Notes: generated from the sequence alone by a model not told the origin. A DNA stretch of 64,000 nucleotides from Rhodoferax sp. (GCF_028688795.1 NZ_JAQTXM010000007.1:98561-162560); one strand, 5' to 3'. Positions 50,428 through 60,426 are shown, counted from the stretch's first letter. A program made the numbers and translations.

Positions 50428-51735
50428 ATGAAAACCTTGATTTTTAGTCTGCTGTCACTTGTCACCCTGGCCTGGGGCTGGGATGTTTTCACCAGTGTTG
50501 CCCCTGCAGGGGCCAACACGTTGTGGGTGGCGCGCCAGGAGGCCCTGCACCTGAGCGGCCTGCTGTCTGTAGCCATGATGTCGCTGGTGATGTTTTTGGC
50601 TACACGCCCGGCGTGGCTGGAAACACCGCTGGGCGGCATGGATCGCATCTACCGCGCCCACAAGTGGGCCGGGATCACCGCTGTGGGTTTTGCCGCCGCG
50701 CACTGGATAATCGAGATGTCTGACGACATCCTCAAAGCCGTGGTGGGCCGCGAGGGGCGTGTCGACAAAGAAAAATTCACCGGATTTCTGGAAGTCTTGC
50801 GCAAGCTGGCCGAAGACATGGGCGAATGGGCGATCTACGCCGTGCTGGCCATGCTGGTGATCACGCTGTGGAAGAAGTTCCCTTACCGCGCCTGGAGCAT
50901 CCTGCACCAGGCCATGCCGGTGCTGTATTTGATGCTGGCGTTTCATGCGGCCTTGCTGGTGCCCACCGATTATTGGGCGCAGCCCGTAGGCATGTTGCTA
51001 GGCGCATTGCTGGCAGCCGGCGTGTATGGCGCGGTGGCATCGCTGCGCAAAGCCATTGGCAAATCGCTCCAAGCCATGGGTGAAATTGTCTCCGTTGAAC
51101 AGTTGCCCGGCGATGTGTGCGCGGTGCGTTGCCGCCTGAACCCCACATGGCGTGCCCACCGGGCGGGGCAATTTGCATTTGTCACATTCGAGGGCAAAGA
51201 GGGATCGCACCCCTTCACCATTGCCAGTGCAGACCGGGGCGACCGCACGATTGATTTCCAAATCAAGGCTTTGGGTGACTTCACAAAGGGCCTGGCCCAG
51301 CGCCTGCAAGCTGGCCAGGCCGTGCGTGTGGAAGGCCCCTACGGCCGCTTTGACCTGGCCCGGCGCAACCCCAAAGCGGGCCAAATCTGGATCGCCGGTG
51401 GCATTGGTGTGACCCCCTTTTTGGCCTGGCTGGAGTCCCTGCAAGCCCACCCACAACAAGCGCCAACGGCAGATTTGCATTTCTGCACCCGCAGCCAGGC
51501 CACTGATACCTTTGCCGAACGCCTGTCCACTTTGTGTGCCACGCTACCCAGCGTGCGCCTGCACATCCACGACGCCAGCCAAGGCTCGGCATTGAAGGCC
51601 CACGCCCTGGCAGCCACCAACAAAAGTGAAATCTGGTTCTGCGGCCCGGTTGGCCTGGGTAACGCCCTGCGCGACGGCCTCAAGTCCATGGGCGTGATAC
51701 CGCGCTTTCACCAAGAGGCCTTCGAGATGCGCTGA
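50428..51735 (+). CDS. Ferric-reductase-like transmembrane flavoprotein
   Basis: Membrane protein of 435 residues. The N-terminal ferric-reductase heme b domain (about 1-205) has paired histidines in HKWAGITAVGFAAAHWIIE and ILHQAMPVLYLMLAFHAALL. The C-terminal ferredoxin-reductase part has the FAD segments RAGQFAFVTFEGK and HPFTIAS near residues 245-270 and the NAD segment WIAGGIGVTPFLAWLE near residue 321. It could reduce the SHP/DHC cytochromes or metal across the membrane. It follows the PepSY gene by 44 bp. Confidence 0.83.
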   Translation: MKTLIFSLLSLVTLAWGWDVFTSVAPAGANTLWVARQEALHLSGLLSVAMMSLVMFLATRPAWLETPLGGMDRIYRAHKWAGITAVGFAAAHWIIEMSDDILKAVVGREGRVDKEKFTGFLEVLRKLAEDMGEWAIYAVLAMLVITLWKKFPYRAWSILHQAMPVLYLMLAFHAALLVPTDYWAQPVGMLLGALLAAGVYGAVASLRKAIGKSLQAMGEIVSVEQLPGDVCAVRCRLNPTWRAHRAGQFAFVTFEGKEGSHPFTIASADRGDRTIDFQIKALGDFTKGLAQRLQAGQAVRVEGPYGRFDLARRNPKAGQIWIAGGIGVTPFLAWLESLQAHPQQAPTADLHFCTRSQATDTFAERLSTLCATLPSVRLHIHDASQGSALKAHALAATNKSEIWFCGPVGLGNALRDGLKSMGVIPRFHQEAFEMR

Positions 51736-51795
51736 CCCCCAGCGCTGTCACCATCTTCATCAAGTCCATTCACCCCAGTCACTCCATACACCACC

Positions 51796-52761
51796 ATGAA
51801 CCTTGAACAACAACACGCCTTGCTCACCATCGCACTGCTGGCCGCGTTTGCCGACAACCACCATGACGACCGCGAACGCGAGCAAGTCCGCCGTCTGGTT
51901 GACACGCTGGGCAGCCACGCCACTGACCTCAACCTGGCCGGGCTGTACGGCCAAGTGCTGCTCAAGCAGGTCAACCTCGCGTCCGTTGCGGCCACTTTGA
52001 CTGACCCGTCCCAGCGGCAACTGGCATTTGAGATGGCAGTGTGCGTGTGTGATGCCGACGGCCACACCACCGAACCTGAAAAGGTCTTTCTGCAAAATTT
52101 GGCACAGGTGTTGCTCCTGGATGCCAGCGTGACAACGCCGCTGAACCAACAAGGCCAAACCATGGCCGATTTGGTTGATGCCGCCGCACCCAAAGGCACC
52201 AACGTTGTCGCCACAGCACCCGCTGTGCCCGTGGCGGCTGTGCCTGATCAAGCGGAACTGGACCGCGCCATCTTGAACCACGCCATCTTGAACGGTGCGC
52301 TGGAGCTGTTGCCACAGTCATGGGCATCGATGGGCATCGTGCCCCTGCAAATCAAAATGGTGTACGGCCTTGGCAAGGCCCATGGGTATGAGTTGGACCA
52401 AGGCCACATCCGCGATTTTTTGGCCACCCTGGGTGTGGGCCTGACCTCGCAATACCTGGAGCAGTTTGGCCGCAAACTGCTGGGCGGCTTGCTGGGCCAG
52501 CTCGCCGGGGGCATGGGCAAGTCATTGGGCAAAGCCACCGCCAGCGTGGCGTTCTCGTTTGCCACGACCTACGCCCTGGGGCACGTTGCCAAACGATATT
52601 ACGCCGGTGGGCGGCAAATGAGTACGGCGCTGCTGCAAGAGACTTTTCAGAGCTTGATTCAACCCGCCAAAGACATGCAGGCGCAATACCTGCCGCAAAT
52701 TCGCCAAAAAGCCAACAGCCTGGACATGGGACAAATCATGTCCATGGTGCGAGGGCGCTAA
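51796..52761 (+). CDS. TerB-like/DUF697-like protein
   Basis: Protein of 321 residues. The N-terminal half (about 1-130) has a TerB-like helical fold (LLAAFADNHHDDREREQV and MAVCVCDADGHTTEPEKVFL). The C-terminal half has glycine-rich, weakly hydrophobic helices like DUF697 (LKMVYGLGKAHGYELD-like segment, then LLGGLLGQLAGGMGKSLGKA). No signal peptide is visible. It is the last gene in the plus-strand run after the ferric-reductase-like gene. The function is unknown. Confidence 0.65.
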   Translation: MNLEQQHALLTIALLAAFADNHHDDREREQVRRLVDTLGSHATDLNLAGLYGQVLLKQVNLASVAATLTDPSQRQLAFEMAVCVCDADGHTTEPEKVFLQNLAQVLLLDASVTTPLNQQGQTMADLVDAAAPKGTNVVATAPAVPVAAVPDQAELDRAILNHAILNGALELLPQSWASMGIVPLQIKMVYGLGKAHGYELDQGHIRDFLATLGVGLTSQYLEQFGRKLLGGLLGQLAGGMGKSLGKATASVAFSFATTYALGHVAKRYYAGGRQMSTALLQETFQSLIQPAKDMQAQYLPQIRQKANSLDMGQIMSMVRGR

Positions 52762-53873
52762 GACCACGCGCAGAAGACCCGTCTTGTGCTCAGCGCGGTG
52801 AGCGCGGGCGCAAGTTCGCACCGGGCCTGTCGGTACCTTGTTTTTCCTGTTCCACGGCAATGGCCGCAGCGCATCAGGCAGTTCACGTCGGCGGCGTTGC
52901 CTTGCGACAAGAGTGACGGTTGGCTCCAGCGTAGTTGCCGTGAGCTAAAGCCTGCGTTACCGCACGGATCGCAATACAGTCAACTCCAAGTACGGGTCTC
53001 CACCAGACGATTTCCGCTGCGCCGCGCATATAAATCGCCGCTTCACTCGGTTACCAATTGACGCGGTGATCGACATCAAAGTTCGATGGGGGTTTTGCCG
53101 GCATATCCCAGTCCGGCTCGGTTTACCCTCGTCATCGATCTGCACACCACAGACCTCCCACAGCGAGGGCCTGCGTGCCGGTGCTCGTTCGTTGCCAATG
53201 CCGGCTTTCGGGAAGGCCGATCAGCTAACGCTACTACCGCTTTGGGTCTTTATGCAGAGATGTACATAGAGGCTGTTATGCACAGTTCCCAGTTATGGGC
53301 AATTGCCGTTTGAAGTGAGTTGCCTGTCATTGGCAAATTCATACCAATGCAAGGTTTCTTTCTCTACATAATTTCATCGGTCAGCATTTGACTAAGCCTC
53401 GGAACGGCGAGCCAATGATGAGCGTGGTTTTACGTGTTCTGAGCACTATTTGATACTCGCCTCCATTGGGCGGGGGTGACTTTGACACAAATGCGTGGCA
53501 TGTACGCACTACAGCGGAAACGCACGACTAGAAAATTTTGAGGTGTAAGAATCAGCAGAATTATGGTGAGTTGCAACTTCCAGACATCCGAAGAAAGTCA
53601 ACATCCATGCGGCTTCCACGCGAAATGCCAAATCAAACTGTTCATAACTGGGAACTGTGCATAAGGGTCTGGTCTTGACAATGGTAGGGGCGCCGAACAA
53701 TTTTTCAGGTCTTTACCGGCTTCAGACCCATTGCCGCCGGTCACGATAGTCAGCTTACGGGCGACCCAGTTCATTGCCCGCTAGAAGTCGTTATTGGCGG
53801 GCTTCAGCGTGCCCATTGCTGACTTTCACACCATTGATCTGCCTCTTCGAAAGCTGCCATTGAGTTAACCGTT
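52762..53873. other. Long intergenic region holding the 427-bp element
   Basis: About 1.1 kb with no supported gene. The first 480 bp are G/C-rich with short open readings only. The 427-bp repeat element fills 53244-53670. The last 200 bp hold no clear signal before the end of the GGDEF/EAL gene. Confidence 0.5.
53244..53670. mobile_element. 427-bp repeat element, copy 1 (MITE-like)
   Basis: Identical to 61206-61632 except for one base (C in TTTCTTTC against T). Near its ends are perfect 22-bp inverted repeats at 53276-53297 and 53643-53664 (TTATGCACAGTTCCCAGTTA plus TG and its complement). The hexamer GGGTCT is at both outer ends. No transposase-sized frame is inside; the longest minus-strand reading is about 60 codons. 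It looks like a non-autonomous mobile element. Confidence 0.7.
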
Positions 53874-56342
53874 TCAAGCGCGTTTCGCAAGCGCCTCAAA
53901 CTCCTCCAGCGGCAACGGTTTGCTGAACAAATAGCCTTGGTAGGCATGGCAGCCCAAGCTGGCGAGGAAATCTCGTTGTGCCTGAGTCTCCACCCCTTCA
54001 GCAATTGCCGCCAACCCCATGCTCTCGGCCAAGGCGATGACCATCTTTGCAATGGCTGCGTCATTGGGGTCGAGCAAAATGTCGCGCACAAAGCCCTGGT
54101 CGATCTTGAGTTGATCCAGCGGCAGTCGTTTGAGATAGGTCAGCGAAGAGTAGCCGGTGCCAAAGTCATCGAGCGAGAAACCTACGCCGCGTCCTTTGAG
54201 CGCGCTCATCTTGGCAATGACTCCTTCAATGTCGCTTACCAACATGCTCTCGGTCAGTTCGAGCTTAAGCCGGCGCGGGTTGGCGCCCGTGCGTTTGAGC
54301 GTATCGAGCACCTGATCAACAAAATCGATCTGGTGGAACTGGCGGGCACTGACGTTCACCGCCACCGTGAGGTGGGCCATCGTGGCTTGGCTGGCCCAGC
54401 GCGCCAACTGGGTACAGGCGGTGTCCAGCACCCATTGGCCCAAAGGCAGGATCAGACCGGTCTCCTCAGCCAGGGGAATGAACTCGGCAGGGGACACCAT
54501 GCCACGGCGCGGATCGTGCCAGCGCACCAGTGCTTCCACGCCGGTAATCTGGTGCTCGCCATTCACCTGGGCCTGGTAGTAAAGAAGGAACTGGTGTTGC
54601 ACCATCGCTTCGCGCAAACCCGTCTCAAGTACCGCACGAGCGCTGACCACGGCCTGCATCTGCGGGTCAAAGAAACGCAAGGTGTTGCGGCCCGCGGCCT
54701 TAGCCTGATACATGGCCAACTCAGCCTGCTTCAAAGGTTCTTCGGTGTTTTCCAAGTGGTTGCCGTCGAACATGGTGACGCCGATGCTGGCCGTGCTGTG
54801 ATGCGATGAAGCGTCGAACTGGTAGGGCAGATTGAGCGCGGCAATGACCTTTTCGCCCATGGCCTTGGCCTGAGTGGCTACCTCCTGGTCATCTTGGCTC
54901 AAGTCTTCGAGCAGGATGATGAATTCATCGCCGCCTAAGCGTGCCACGGTGTCGCTTTGACGCACGCAAGCCCGCAACCGGCTTGCGACCTGCTGCAGTA
55001 GCAGATCGCCCTGGTCATGGCCGAGGGTGTCATTGAGGGTTTTGAAGTCATCCAAATCAATGAGCAGTAGCGCGCCCTGGCGCTGATGACGGGTTGTGGC
55101 AGCCAAGGCGTGCTTGAGTCGGTCGATCAGAAGCCGGCGGTTGGGCAGGCCGGTCAAGGGGTCAGAGAAAGCCAAGCTCTGGATCTGGTCTTCAGCAGCC
55201 TTGCGAGCGGTAATGTCACGGGCGATGCCCAGCACGCCGATGAGAGTCCCTTCCTCATCAAGCATGGGCGTCTTGATCGTCTCGAACAGTCCCCGATGCC
55301 CATCATCGGCGAACGTCAACCATTCCTCATTGACACTAGGCGTGCCTGCTGCCATGGCATTGCGGTCGTTCGCACGGAAGAAATCCGCGAGTTCCTTGTC
55401 CACAAAGTCGTAGTCGGTCTTGCCAATAATGTCCGCTTCCTTGGCGCCGTAGAGGCGCCCGAACATCGGGTTGCAACTCAGAAAGACCCCTTCGGAGTCC
55501 TTCAGCCAGACCAGGTCTGGAATGGCTTGCACAAGGTGACGCATTCGGGCATCGCTCATTGTCAACGTCAGCTCCAACTGCTTGCGCAGGGAAATGTTGT
55601 GCCCGGTTCCGTGATAGCCAGTGAAACAGCCGGTCTCGTCAAACCGAGGATCCCCGTTGATGCTGTACCAGCGAAGCTCACCATCATCGCCTGTGATCGG
55701 ATACTCCAGGCTTCTGAATGGCAAATGGCCGTTGAGGGTGGCGCGGTGCGCTGCCCACTGCTCTGGCGTTAGTTCGACATTGAGCTCCCAGCGGGTTTTA
55801 CCTATGGTGTTGGCAGGGGGCGTAAAGTCATTGGCAAACGCACCAGAAAATTCAGTGAATCGAAATGCCTCGTCCTGGCTCCAGAACCAGTCAGAAGACA
55901 TGGTTGACAGCGCCAGAAACTGCTTTTCGCGTTTTTGCAGATCCGCCGCTGCCTGCTTGATCGCTGTAAGGTCTCGCCAAACACAGTAGATGACCGGGCG
56001 GTTCTCCAGTTCAACAATTGAAGCCGTGACCTCCGCGTCAAAACTTGTGCCATCGGCCCTGCGATGTTTCCACTCAAAACGGTGTGCGCCCTTTTCCCTG
56101 ACGATCGCCATCATGCGCTCCGCCTTGACGAATGAGTCCTGTCCGTCAGGTTGAATCGGTGGTGAGAGCTTTGATGGATGAACATTTAGTAGCTCATCCC
56201 TGCATGTGTAGCCCAGCGTCCTGACGGCAACATCATTGCATTCGACAAACTTGCTGTCGTCGACAATCCATACCGGATCCGGCGACGACCGAAGCAGTTG
56301 CCGAAACAGGTCTCGGTCGGAATTGGAGTCGGAAGGAGTCAT
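53874..56342 (-). CDS. PAS-GGDEF-EAL c-di-GMP enzyme
   Basis: Cytoplasmic signalling protein of 822 residues: three PAS-like sensor domains (about 1-385), a GGDEF domain (about 395-560) with an intact ARLGGDEFIILLED site and an EAL domain (about 575-820) with GVEALVRWHDPRRG and DDFGTGYSSLTYLKRLP. Both catalytic sites look intact, so it could make and degrade cyclic di-GMP. The ATG at 56342 is used; a GTG at 56375 would add 11 residues and neither has a clear ribosome-binding site. Confidence 0.88.
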   Translation of the reverse strand: MTPSDSNSDRDLFRQLLRSSPDPVWIVDDSKFVECNDVAVRTLGYTCRDELLNVHPSKLSPPIQPDGQDSFVKAERMMAIVREKGAHRFEWKHRRADGTSFDAEVTASIVELENRPVIYCVWRDLTAIKQAAADLQKREKQFLALSTMSSDWFWSQDEAFRFTEFSGAFANDFTPPANTIGKTRWELNVELTPEQWAAHRATLNGHLPFRSLEYPITGDDGELRWYSINGDPRFDETGCFTGYHGTGHNISLRKQLELTLTMSDARMRHLVQAIPDLVWLKDSEGVFLSCNPMFGRLYGAKEADIIGKTDYDFVDKELADFFRANDRNAMAAGTPSVNEEWLTFADDGHRGLFETIKTPMLDEEGTLIGVLGIARDITARKAAEDQIQSLAFSDPLTGLPNRRLLIDRLKHALAATTRHQRQGALLLIDLDDFKTLNDTLGHDQGDLLLQQVASRLRACVRQSDTVARLGGDEFIILLEDLSQDDQEVATQAKAMGEKVIAALNLPYQFDASSHHSTASIGVTMFDGNHLENTEEPLKQAELAMYQAKAAGRNTLRFFDPQMQAVVSARAVLETGLREAMVQHQFLLYYQAQVNGEHQITGVEALVRWHDPRRGMVSPAEFIPLAEETGLILPLGQWVLDTACTQLARWASQATMAHLTVAVNVSARQFHQIDFVDQVLDTLKRTGANPRRLKLELTESMLVSDIEGVIAKMSALKGRGVGFSLDDFGTGYSSLTYLKRLPLDQLKIDQGFVRDILLDPNDAAIAKMVIALAESMGLAAIAEGVETQAQRDFLASLGCHAYQGYLFSKPLPLEEFEALAKRA

Positions 56343-56621
56343 TCGGGTGTATTTGTCGTTTGTGAATGATGCCACGTCTAGGTCTAGTAAGGGAAAACAC
56401 TAGCCATGAGCTTTGGTAAATGAAAGGCGACGTAAGCGCTGCACCAGCGTTGCCCAATCGGTCAAGTTGGTGGTCACCTTCGAGCGGCGACCCAAGGAGT
56501 TGGGCGACACAGATACCAGGCAACTGTCTCCCTCCCATTGCATAAGACTATCATCTGAGTAAATCACGGTAGACGCTGAGAGCGCCCCAGGGAGTCAGTA
56601 AAACAATCAGATTGGCTCACT

Positions 56622-57527
56622 ATGTCAAACGCCACATTCAGCAACGATGTGCAGGAGTTCGTTAGGCAGCTCGACGAAGCAGGGCAGGCACACATGGCAT
56701 GGTCACATCGGTTGCTACGCTGTGCGGTATTGCGCACGTCGCCTGGCGAGGATGTACTGGCTGACGACGCGCACTGCCGTTGCCTTTTTGGCGCCTGGTT
56801 CCGCAAGTACCGGGAGAACTTCGATGCCATCGACGTTGTGAGCGCACAGCGCCTGGACGAGCAGCATCGAACAATGCACGACGCGGTGCGCGACATGTGT
56901 AATCGCATACTCGAAGGCGCGGCTGGAGACGCCGCGATGCTGGAGGCTTTCGATCGGACACAAACCGGCATGATCGCCGATCTCGCACTTTTCAAGACCC
57001 AATATCTGGCACACAGTGCGCGGCTCGATGCGTTGACTGGGCTGCCGCTGCGTTATGGATTCGAGGAAGAATTCACACGCTGCCATGCCCAGGCGATGCG
57101 CCGAGGTGAAAAAATGGTCGTGGTGCAACTGGACGTGGACCACTTCAAGCGCGTCAACGATGTACACGGACACGCGGTCGGCGACTTGGCGCTGCAGCAT
57201 ATTGCAAACCTGCTGCGTACTGGTTGCCGTGCCGGTGAGCCACTGTTTCGTTTTGGTGGCGAGGAATTCATCGCCTTGCTGCAAGTTGCAGATCGCGAAG
57301 GGGCCGAGCAGGTCGTGCAGCGCCTATTGCAAGATTTGCGTGACACACCCCTACTCCTGCCTGACGGCCGCGTCCTTAGTTTGCGCTTGAGTGCTGGGCT
57401 GGCAGAAGTCGGCATCGATGCGTCCATGGCCGGTGTGGTGGTTCAGGCTGACCATGCACTCTATGCGGCAAAAGCCGCTGGTCGTGATACTTGGCGCTGG
57501 TCGACGACCGAGCCGTCGAAGGCATAG
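56622..57527 (+). CDS. CZB-GGDEF diguanylate cyclase (DgcZ-like)
   Basis: Diguanylate cyclase of 301 residues. The N-terminal domain (about 1-125) resembles the zinc-binding CZB domain, with HCRCLFGAWFRKY near residue 51, EQHRTMHDAV near residue 86 and HMAWSHRLL near residue 24 offering Cys/His ligands. The C-terminal GGDEF domain (about 135-295) has an active FRFGGEEFIALLQ site and LDVDHFKRVNDVHGHAVGD. This layout is that of E. coli DgcZ, which is inhibited by zinc. It lies divergent from the GGDEF/EAL gene. Confidence 0.85.
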   Translation: MSNATFSNDVQEFVRQLDEAGQAHMAWSHRLLRCAVLRTSPGEDVLADDAHCRCLFGAWFRKYRENFDAIDVVSAQRLDEQHRTMHDAVRDMCNRILEGAAGDAAMLEAFDRTQTGMIADLALFKTQYLAHSARLDALTGLPLRYGFEEEFTRCHAQAMRRGEKMVVVQLDVDHFKRVNDVHGHAVGDLALQHIANLLRTGCRAGEPLFRFGGEEFIALLQVADREGAEQVVQRLLQDLRDTPLLLPDGRVLSLRLSAGLAEVGIDASMAGVVVQADHALYAAKAAGRDTWRWSTTEPSKA

Positions 57528-57781
57528 TGTCCGGCATTGACCAATGCATACTTTGGATGACCACCGTGGCAATCAGGTCTGAATCCCGCGCTATCTGTGT
57601 TGACGCTGCTCGGTCATCGTGCTCGGCACGGACTGGAGGCGCATCAGATCGATGCAGCCACCTGGGTGCGAAATGGTCTGCGAAGCCTTCAACCAACGAA
57701 TGATAGTTGATGAAAGGCATTTGAGTTTCATCGCTATAGGTGGGTGCTGAAAAGCCAAATATAAGTTGTTGGGAACCATTG

Positions 57782-58060
57782 ATGCTCTCCTTGTTGAACC
57801 GTCTGAGCGTGCGCAACCGCATCTGGACGATCGTGGTCATACTGATCTGCGGCATGGTGGTCGAAGTCATTGACATGCATCGGCTGCGCGAGGTTCTCTG
57901 GCGTGCGAAAGAGGAGAAAACCCGGCAACTGGTGGATACCGGGTTCAGCGTGCCGGCCCACTTTCATGCGATGCAACAAAAGGGCGAACTCTCTGAAGAC
58001 GCGGCCGCTGTTGGCCGTTGGCGGGTGCAGCGATCCGTCAAGTCCATTCTTCATTGTTGA
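57782..58060 (+). pseudogene. Truncated methyl-accepting chemotaxis protein (Cache sensor start only)
   Basis: N-terminal piece of about 92 codons of a chemoreceptor with a Cache sensor: a membrane segment (LSVRNRIWTIVVILICGMVV) and the Cache start REVLWRAKEEKTRQLVDTG, AHFHAMQQKGELSEDAA. The match stops after that and a short foreign tail runs to the stop; HAMP and signalling domains are missing. It is a gene remnant. Confidence 0.65.
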
Positions 58061-58515
58061 CGGCCAGGACACTGGGGTGAATGTCGGGTATGGAGCGAGC
58101 ATTTTTGGCAGACCTATGTCAGGTCCCGCTGCTCAAGAGCCGGACAGGTAAGAAAACTGGCATCCTCGCTTGGTTGACAGCTTCCAAGTTTTTTGCACTG
58201 CCGGTGAGCGACTGCTTCCGGCGAAATTGAAAGTCAGCTTTCCACTTTTCGGCGGGATTCATGCGGTTCCGGTGAGCGTCGGGTATGGGTCTTCAAGAGC
58301 CAGTCAACACGCTTCGAAGCCGACCGTCAAAAATCATAGCAAGGTTTGGATCGAAGCCTAGACCCGGATCGCAGCGGTTGCGGTTATTCGCCAAGGGGAG
58401 CTTTCCGGAAGTTCAATAAGAAACCCTTAAGTTGCTCTCCCTAGAATTTCAAGTGGCCAAACACGGGACCACTCCAACACCGTGTCGATGGCTCAACCTC
58501 AAATAAGGGATCTCC
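58061..58515. other. Intergenic region after the chemoreceptor remnant
   Basis: About 455 bp without a supported gene; short readings lack ribosome-binding sites. The phrase GTCGGGTATGG occurs twice (near 58085 and 58279), suggesting decayed repeats. An apparent promoter for the zinc-ribbon gene could not be fixed. Confidence 0.35.
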
Positions 58516-58797
58516 ATGAAATGCCCCGTCTGCCCGGACTCAAACCTGCTGATGTCCGAACGCCAAGGCGTTGAAATTGACTACTGTCCGCAATGTCGGG
58601 GCGTCTGGCTTGATCGGGGCGAACTCGACAAATTGATTGAACGGTCGACGACTGGCGCAGCTGCCATGTCCGTTGCGCAGCCCAACAACCAACCCAATGG
58701 ATACCCGCGCAAAGACGAACACCATTCGTCCCACCATGGAGGCTATGGACAGCAACAACATCGCAAAAAGTCCTGGCTTAACGAAATTTTCGACTGA
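58516..58797 (+). CDS. Zinc-ribbon (TFIIB-type) protein
   Basis: Protein of 93 residues with a zf-TFIIB-type zinc ribbon in the first 45 residues: MKCPVCPDSNLLMSER, then DYCPQCRGVWLDRGELDKLI. The rest is polar and histidine/glutamine-rich (HHSSHHGGYGQQQHRKK) and may bind metal. It precedes a lipoprotein and a cation-efflux gene on the same strand, so metal handling is possible. The function is not known. Confidence 0.8.
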   Translation: MKCPVCPDSNLLMSERQGVEIDYCPQCRGVWLDRGELDKLIERSTTGAAAMSVAQPNNQPNGYPRKDEHHSSHHGGYGQQQHRKKSWLNEIFD

Positions 58798-58915
58798 TCG
58801 AACTGATTACCCATTCAATATCTTTGCCGCAATGATTTTGGTCCGCAGCCGGAATGTGCTGTGTGGTCCTACGGTTCGCTTTGCGCATTTCACATAACAA
58901 AAAGGGAAGGAAATC

Positions 58916-59167
58916 ATGAAACATGTCGCACTTGCCTGCCTGGGACTTGGCTTGCTGGTCTCTGGCTGTGGGGAACAACTAACCAGTGAGGCGCAAAAGG
59001 CGGTTGAGCAAATCAAGGTTGGTGCGTCAAAAGCTGCGGCCAAGACAATGGACGACATAAAAACCGATGCAGTGACGAGGCTGGGGAAAGTGCTGGGCGT
59101 GACATTAAAGAAGGACCAGCCCCAAGAGAAGACCATTAAAAATGAGGACGCCCTGGTTCAAAAATAG
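58916..59167 (+). CDS. Small lipoprotein
   Basis: Lipoprotein of 83 residues with a lipobox LLVSGCGEQ (Cys near 19) and a lysine/alanine-rich helical mature part (EAQKAVEQIKVGASKAAAKT). AAGGAAG precedes the ATG. It lies 24 bp before the cation-efflux gene and is probably co-transcribed with it. No family is recognised. Confidence 0.65.
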   Translation: MKHVALACLGLGLLVSGCGEQLTSEAQKAVEQIKVGASKAAAKTMDDIKTDAVTRLGKVLGVTLKKDQPQEKTIKNEDALVQK

Positions 59168-59191
59168 TCTGGATTTCCAGCACCGGAAAGA

Positions 59192-60148
59192 ATGTCACTG
59201 TCCATGATCTCGTTATTGCCGATTCGTTTCCTGACCCCAAAGTGGTTGCTATGGGCCTCGATTGCAGTGGCTGTCATCACCATTACGCTGAAGACGCTGG
59301 CCTGGTACGTCACGGATTCAGTCGGGTTGTTGTCAGACGCGATGGAGTCGTTCGTGAATCTGGCGAGCGCAATTTTTGCGCTGATGATGGTGACGATTGC
59401 TCAGCGACCCGCAGACGAGGATCACCCTTACGGCCACCACAAGGCGGAGTATTTTTCGTCTGGCTTTGAAGGCATTCTGATTGTTGGCGTAGCCGTTGGC
59501 ATTATTTGGGCGGCAGCTTCCCGATTGTTTCAACCACATCCGTTGCAGGAGTTGGGCTGGGGCTTGGCCTTGTCAGTGCTGAGCTCTGCTCTCAATGGCC
59601 TGCTGGCCTGGGTGATGTTCAGCGCTGCCAAGGTGCATCGCTCCATTGCGTTAGAGGCCGACGCCAGGCATCTGGTTACTGATGTCTGGACCTCGGTGGG
59701 TGTGGTGGTAGGTCTGATCGGGGCGGCATTGACAGGCTGGCTCTGGCTGGACGCCGTTGCCGCAATTGGGGTCGCGCTGAATATTCTTTGGGAAGGTGGA
59801 CACCTGATGTGGCGGTCCTCACAAGGACTGATGGACGAGGCCGTTGAGCCTGACGTTCTCAGAGAGATACAGAAAACACTCGATTCGTTTGACCAGCAAA
59901 CCATCCGCTTTGACCATGTCATGACGCGAAGCTCGGGTCAGCGTCGATTTGTGGACTTGCACATGCACATGCCATCCAACTGGACCTTGGGACGCGCAGC
60001 TGAAATTCGCAGTGATGTCGAGCAGGCGTTGATGGGTGCCGTGCCGGGGTTGCGTGCCACCATTCAATTGCTGCCCAGCGACGTCGAGGCGCATTTTGAT
60101 GACCTTCCGGTCATGGCGAATACCGATCACTCAAAAGGCACACTATGA
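59192..60148 (+). CDS. Cation diffusion facilitator (CDF) metal exporter
   Basis: Membrane protein of 318 residues of the CDF family, exporting divalent metals in exchange for protons. Six membrane segments are followed by a cytoplasmic domain. Metal-site positions are in LLSDAMESFVNLA (TM2) and EADARHLVTDVWTSVGVVVG (TM5), and the HPYGHHKAEYFSSG loop near residue 73 is typical. The metal cannot be told; FieF/ZitB-like proteins move zinc or iron. The stop overlaps the following gene by 4 bp. Confidence 0.88.
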   Translation: MSLSMISLLPIRFLTPKWLLWASIAVAVITITLKTLAWYVTDSVGLLSDAMESFVNLASAIFALMMVTIAQRPADEDHPYGHHKAEYFSSGFEGILIVGVAVGIIWAAASRLFQPHPLQELGWGLALSVLSSALNGLLAWVMFSAAKVHRSIALEADARHLVTDVWTSVGVVVGLIGAALTGWLWLDAVAAIGVALNILWEGGHLMWRSSQGLMDEAVEPDVLREIQKTLDSFDQQTIRFDHVMTRSSGQRRFVDLHMHMPSNWTLGRAAEIRSDVEQALMGAVPGLRATIQLLPSDVEAHFDDLPVMANTDHSKGTL

Positions 60149-60426
60149 AGAAAACGCTAATCCTGATCGCCTTGCTGGGCGGTTTTGCTTCGGTTGCCCA
60201 GGCGGCCGATGAACCACCACAGACGTGCATCCAAATTCGGGAGAGGATCAAGGCAGTGACCGGTCTGGTCGCAACCCCCAGCATGGACTTGCTTCAACAA
60301 ATCGGCAAGTACAAGGAGTGCAATTTTTCTTCAGCTGAAGTCTATCGAGCCGCCTACGGCGACAAACCACTGCCAGCGCAGGAATCCCATGACCATGACT
60401 ACAGCCAAGATCGGGACGACGACTGA
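60145..60426 (+). CDS. Small periplasmic protein with acidic/histidine tail
   Basis: Secreted protein of 93 residues with a Sec signal (cut after AQA near residue 20), two cysteines (QTCIQIRERI and YKECNFSS) that could form a disulfide, and a tail rich in His and Asp (ESHDHDYSQDRDDD) that may bind metal. It is coupled to the CDF gene by an ATGA overlap, suggesting a role in metal efflux. It is not a recognised family. Confidence 0.65.
   Translation: MKKTLILIALLGGFASVAQAADEPPQTCIQIRERIKAVTGLVATPSMDLLQQIGKYKECNFSSAEVYRAAYGDKPLPAQESHDHDYSQDRDDD

Noticed and set aside
53276..53664. A CRISPR array or a tRNA-linked attachment site
   Set aside because: There are only two inverted ends and no regular spacers, and no tRNA gene lies nearby. 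No CRISPR-like array was seen anywhere in the window.
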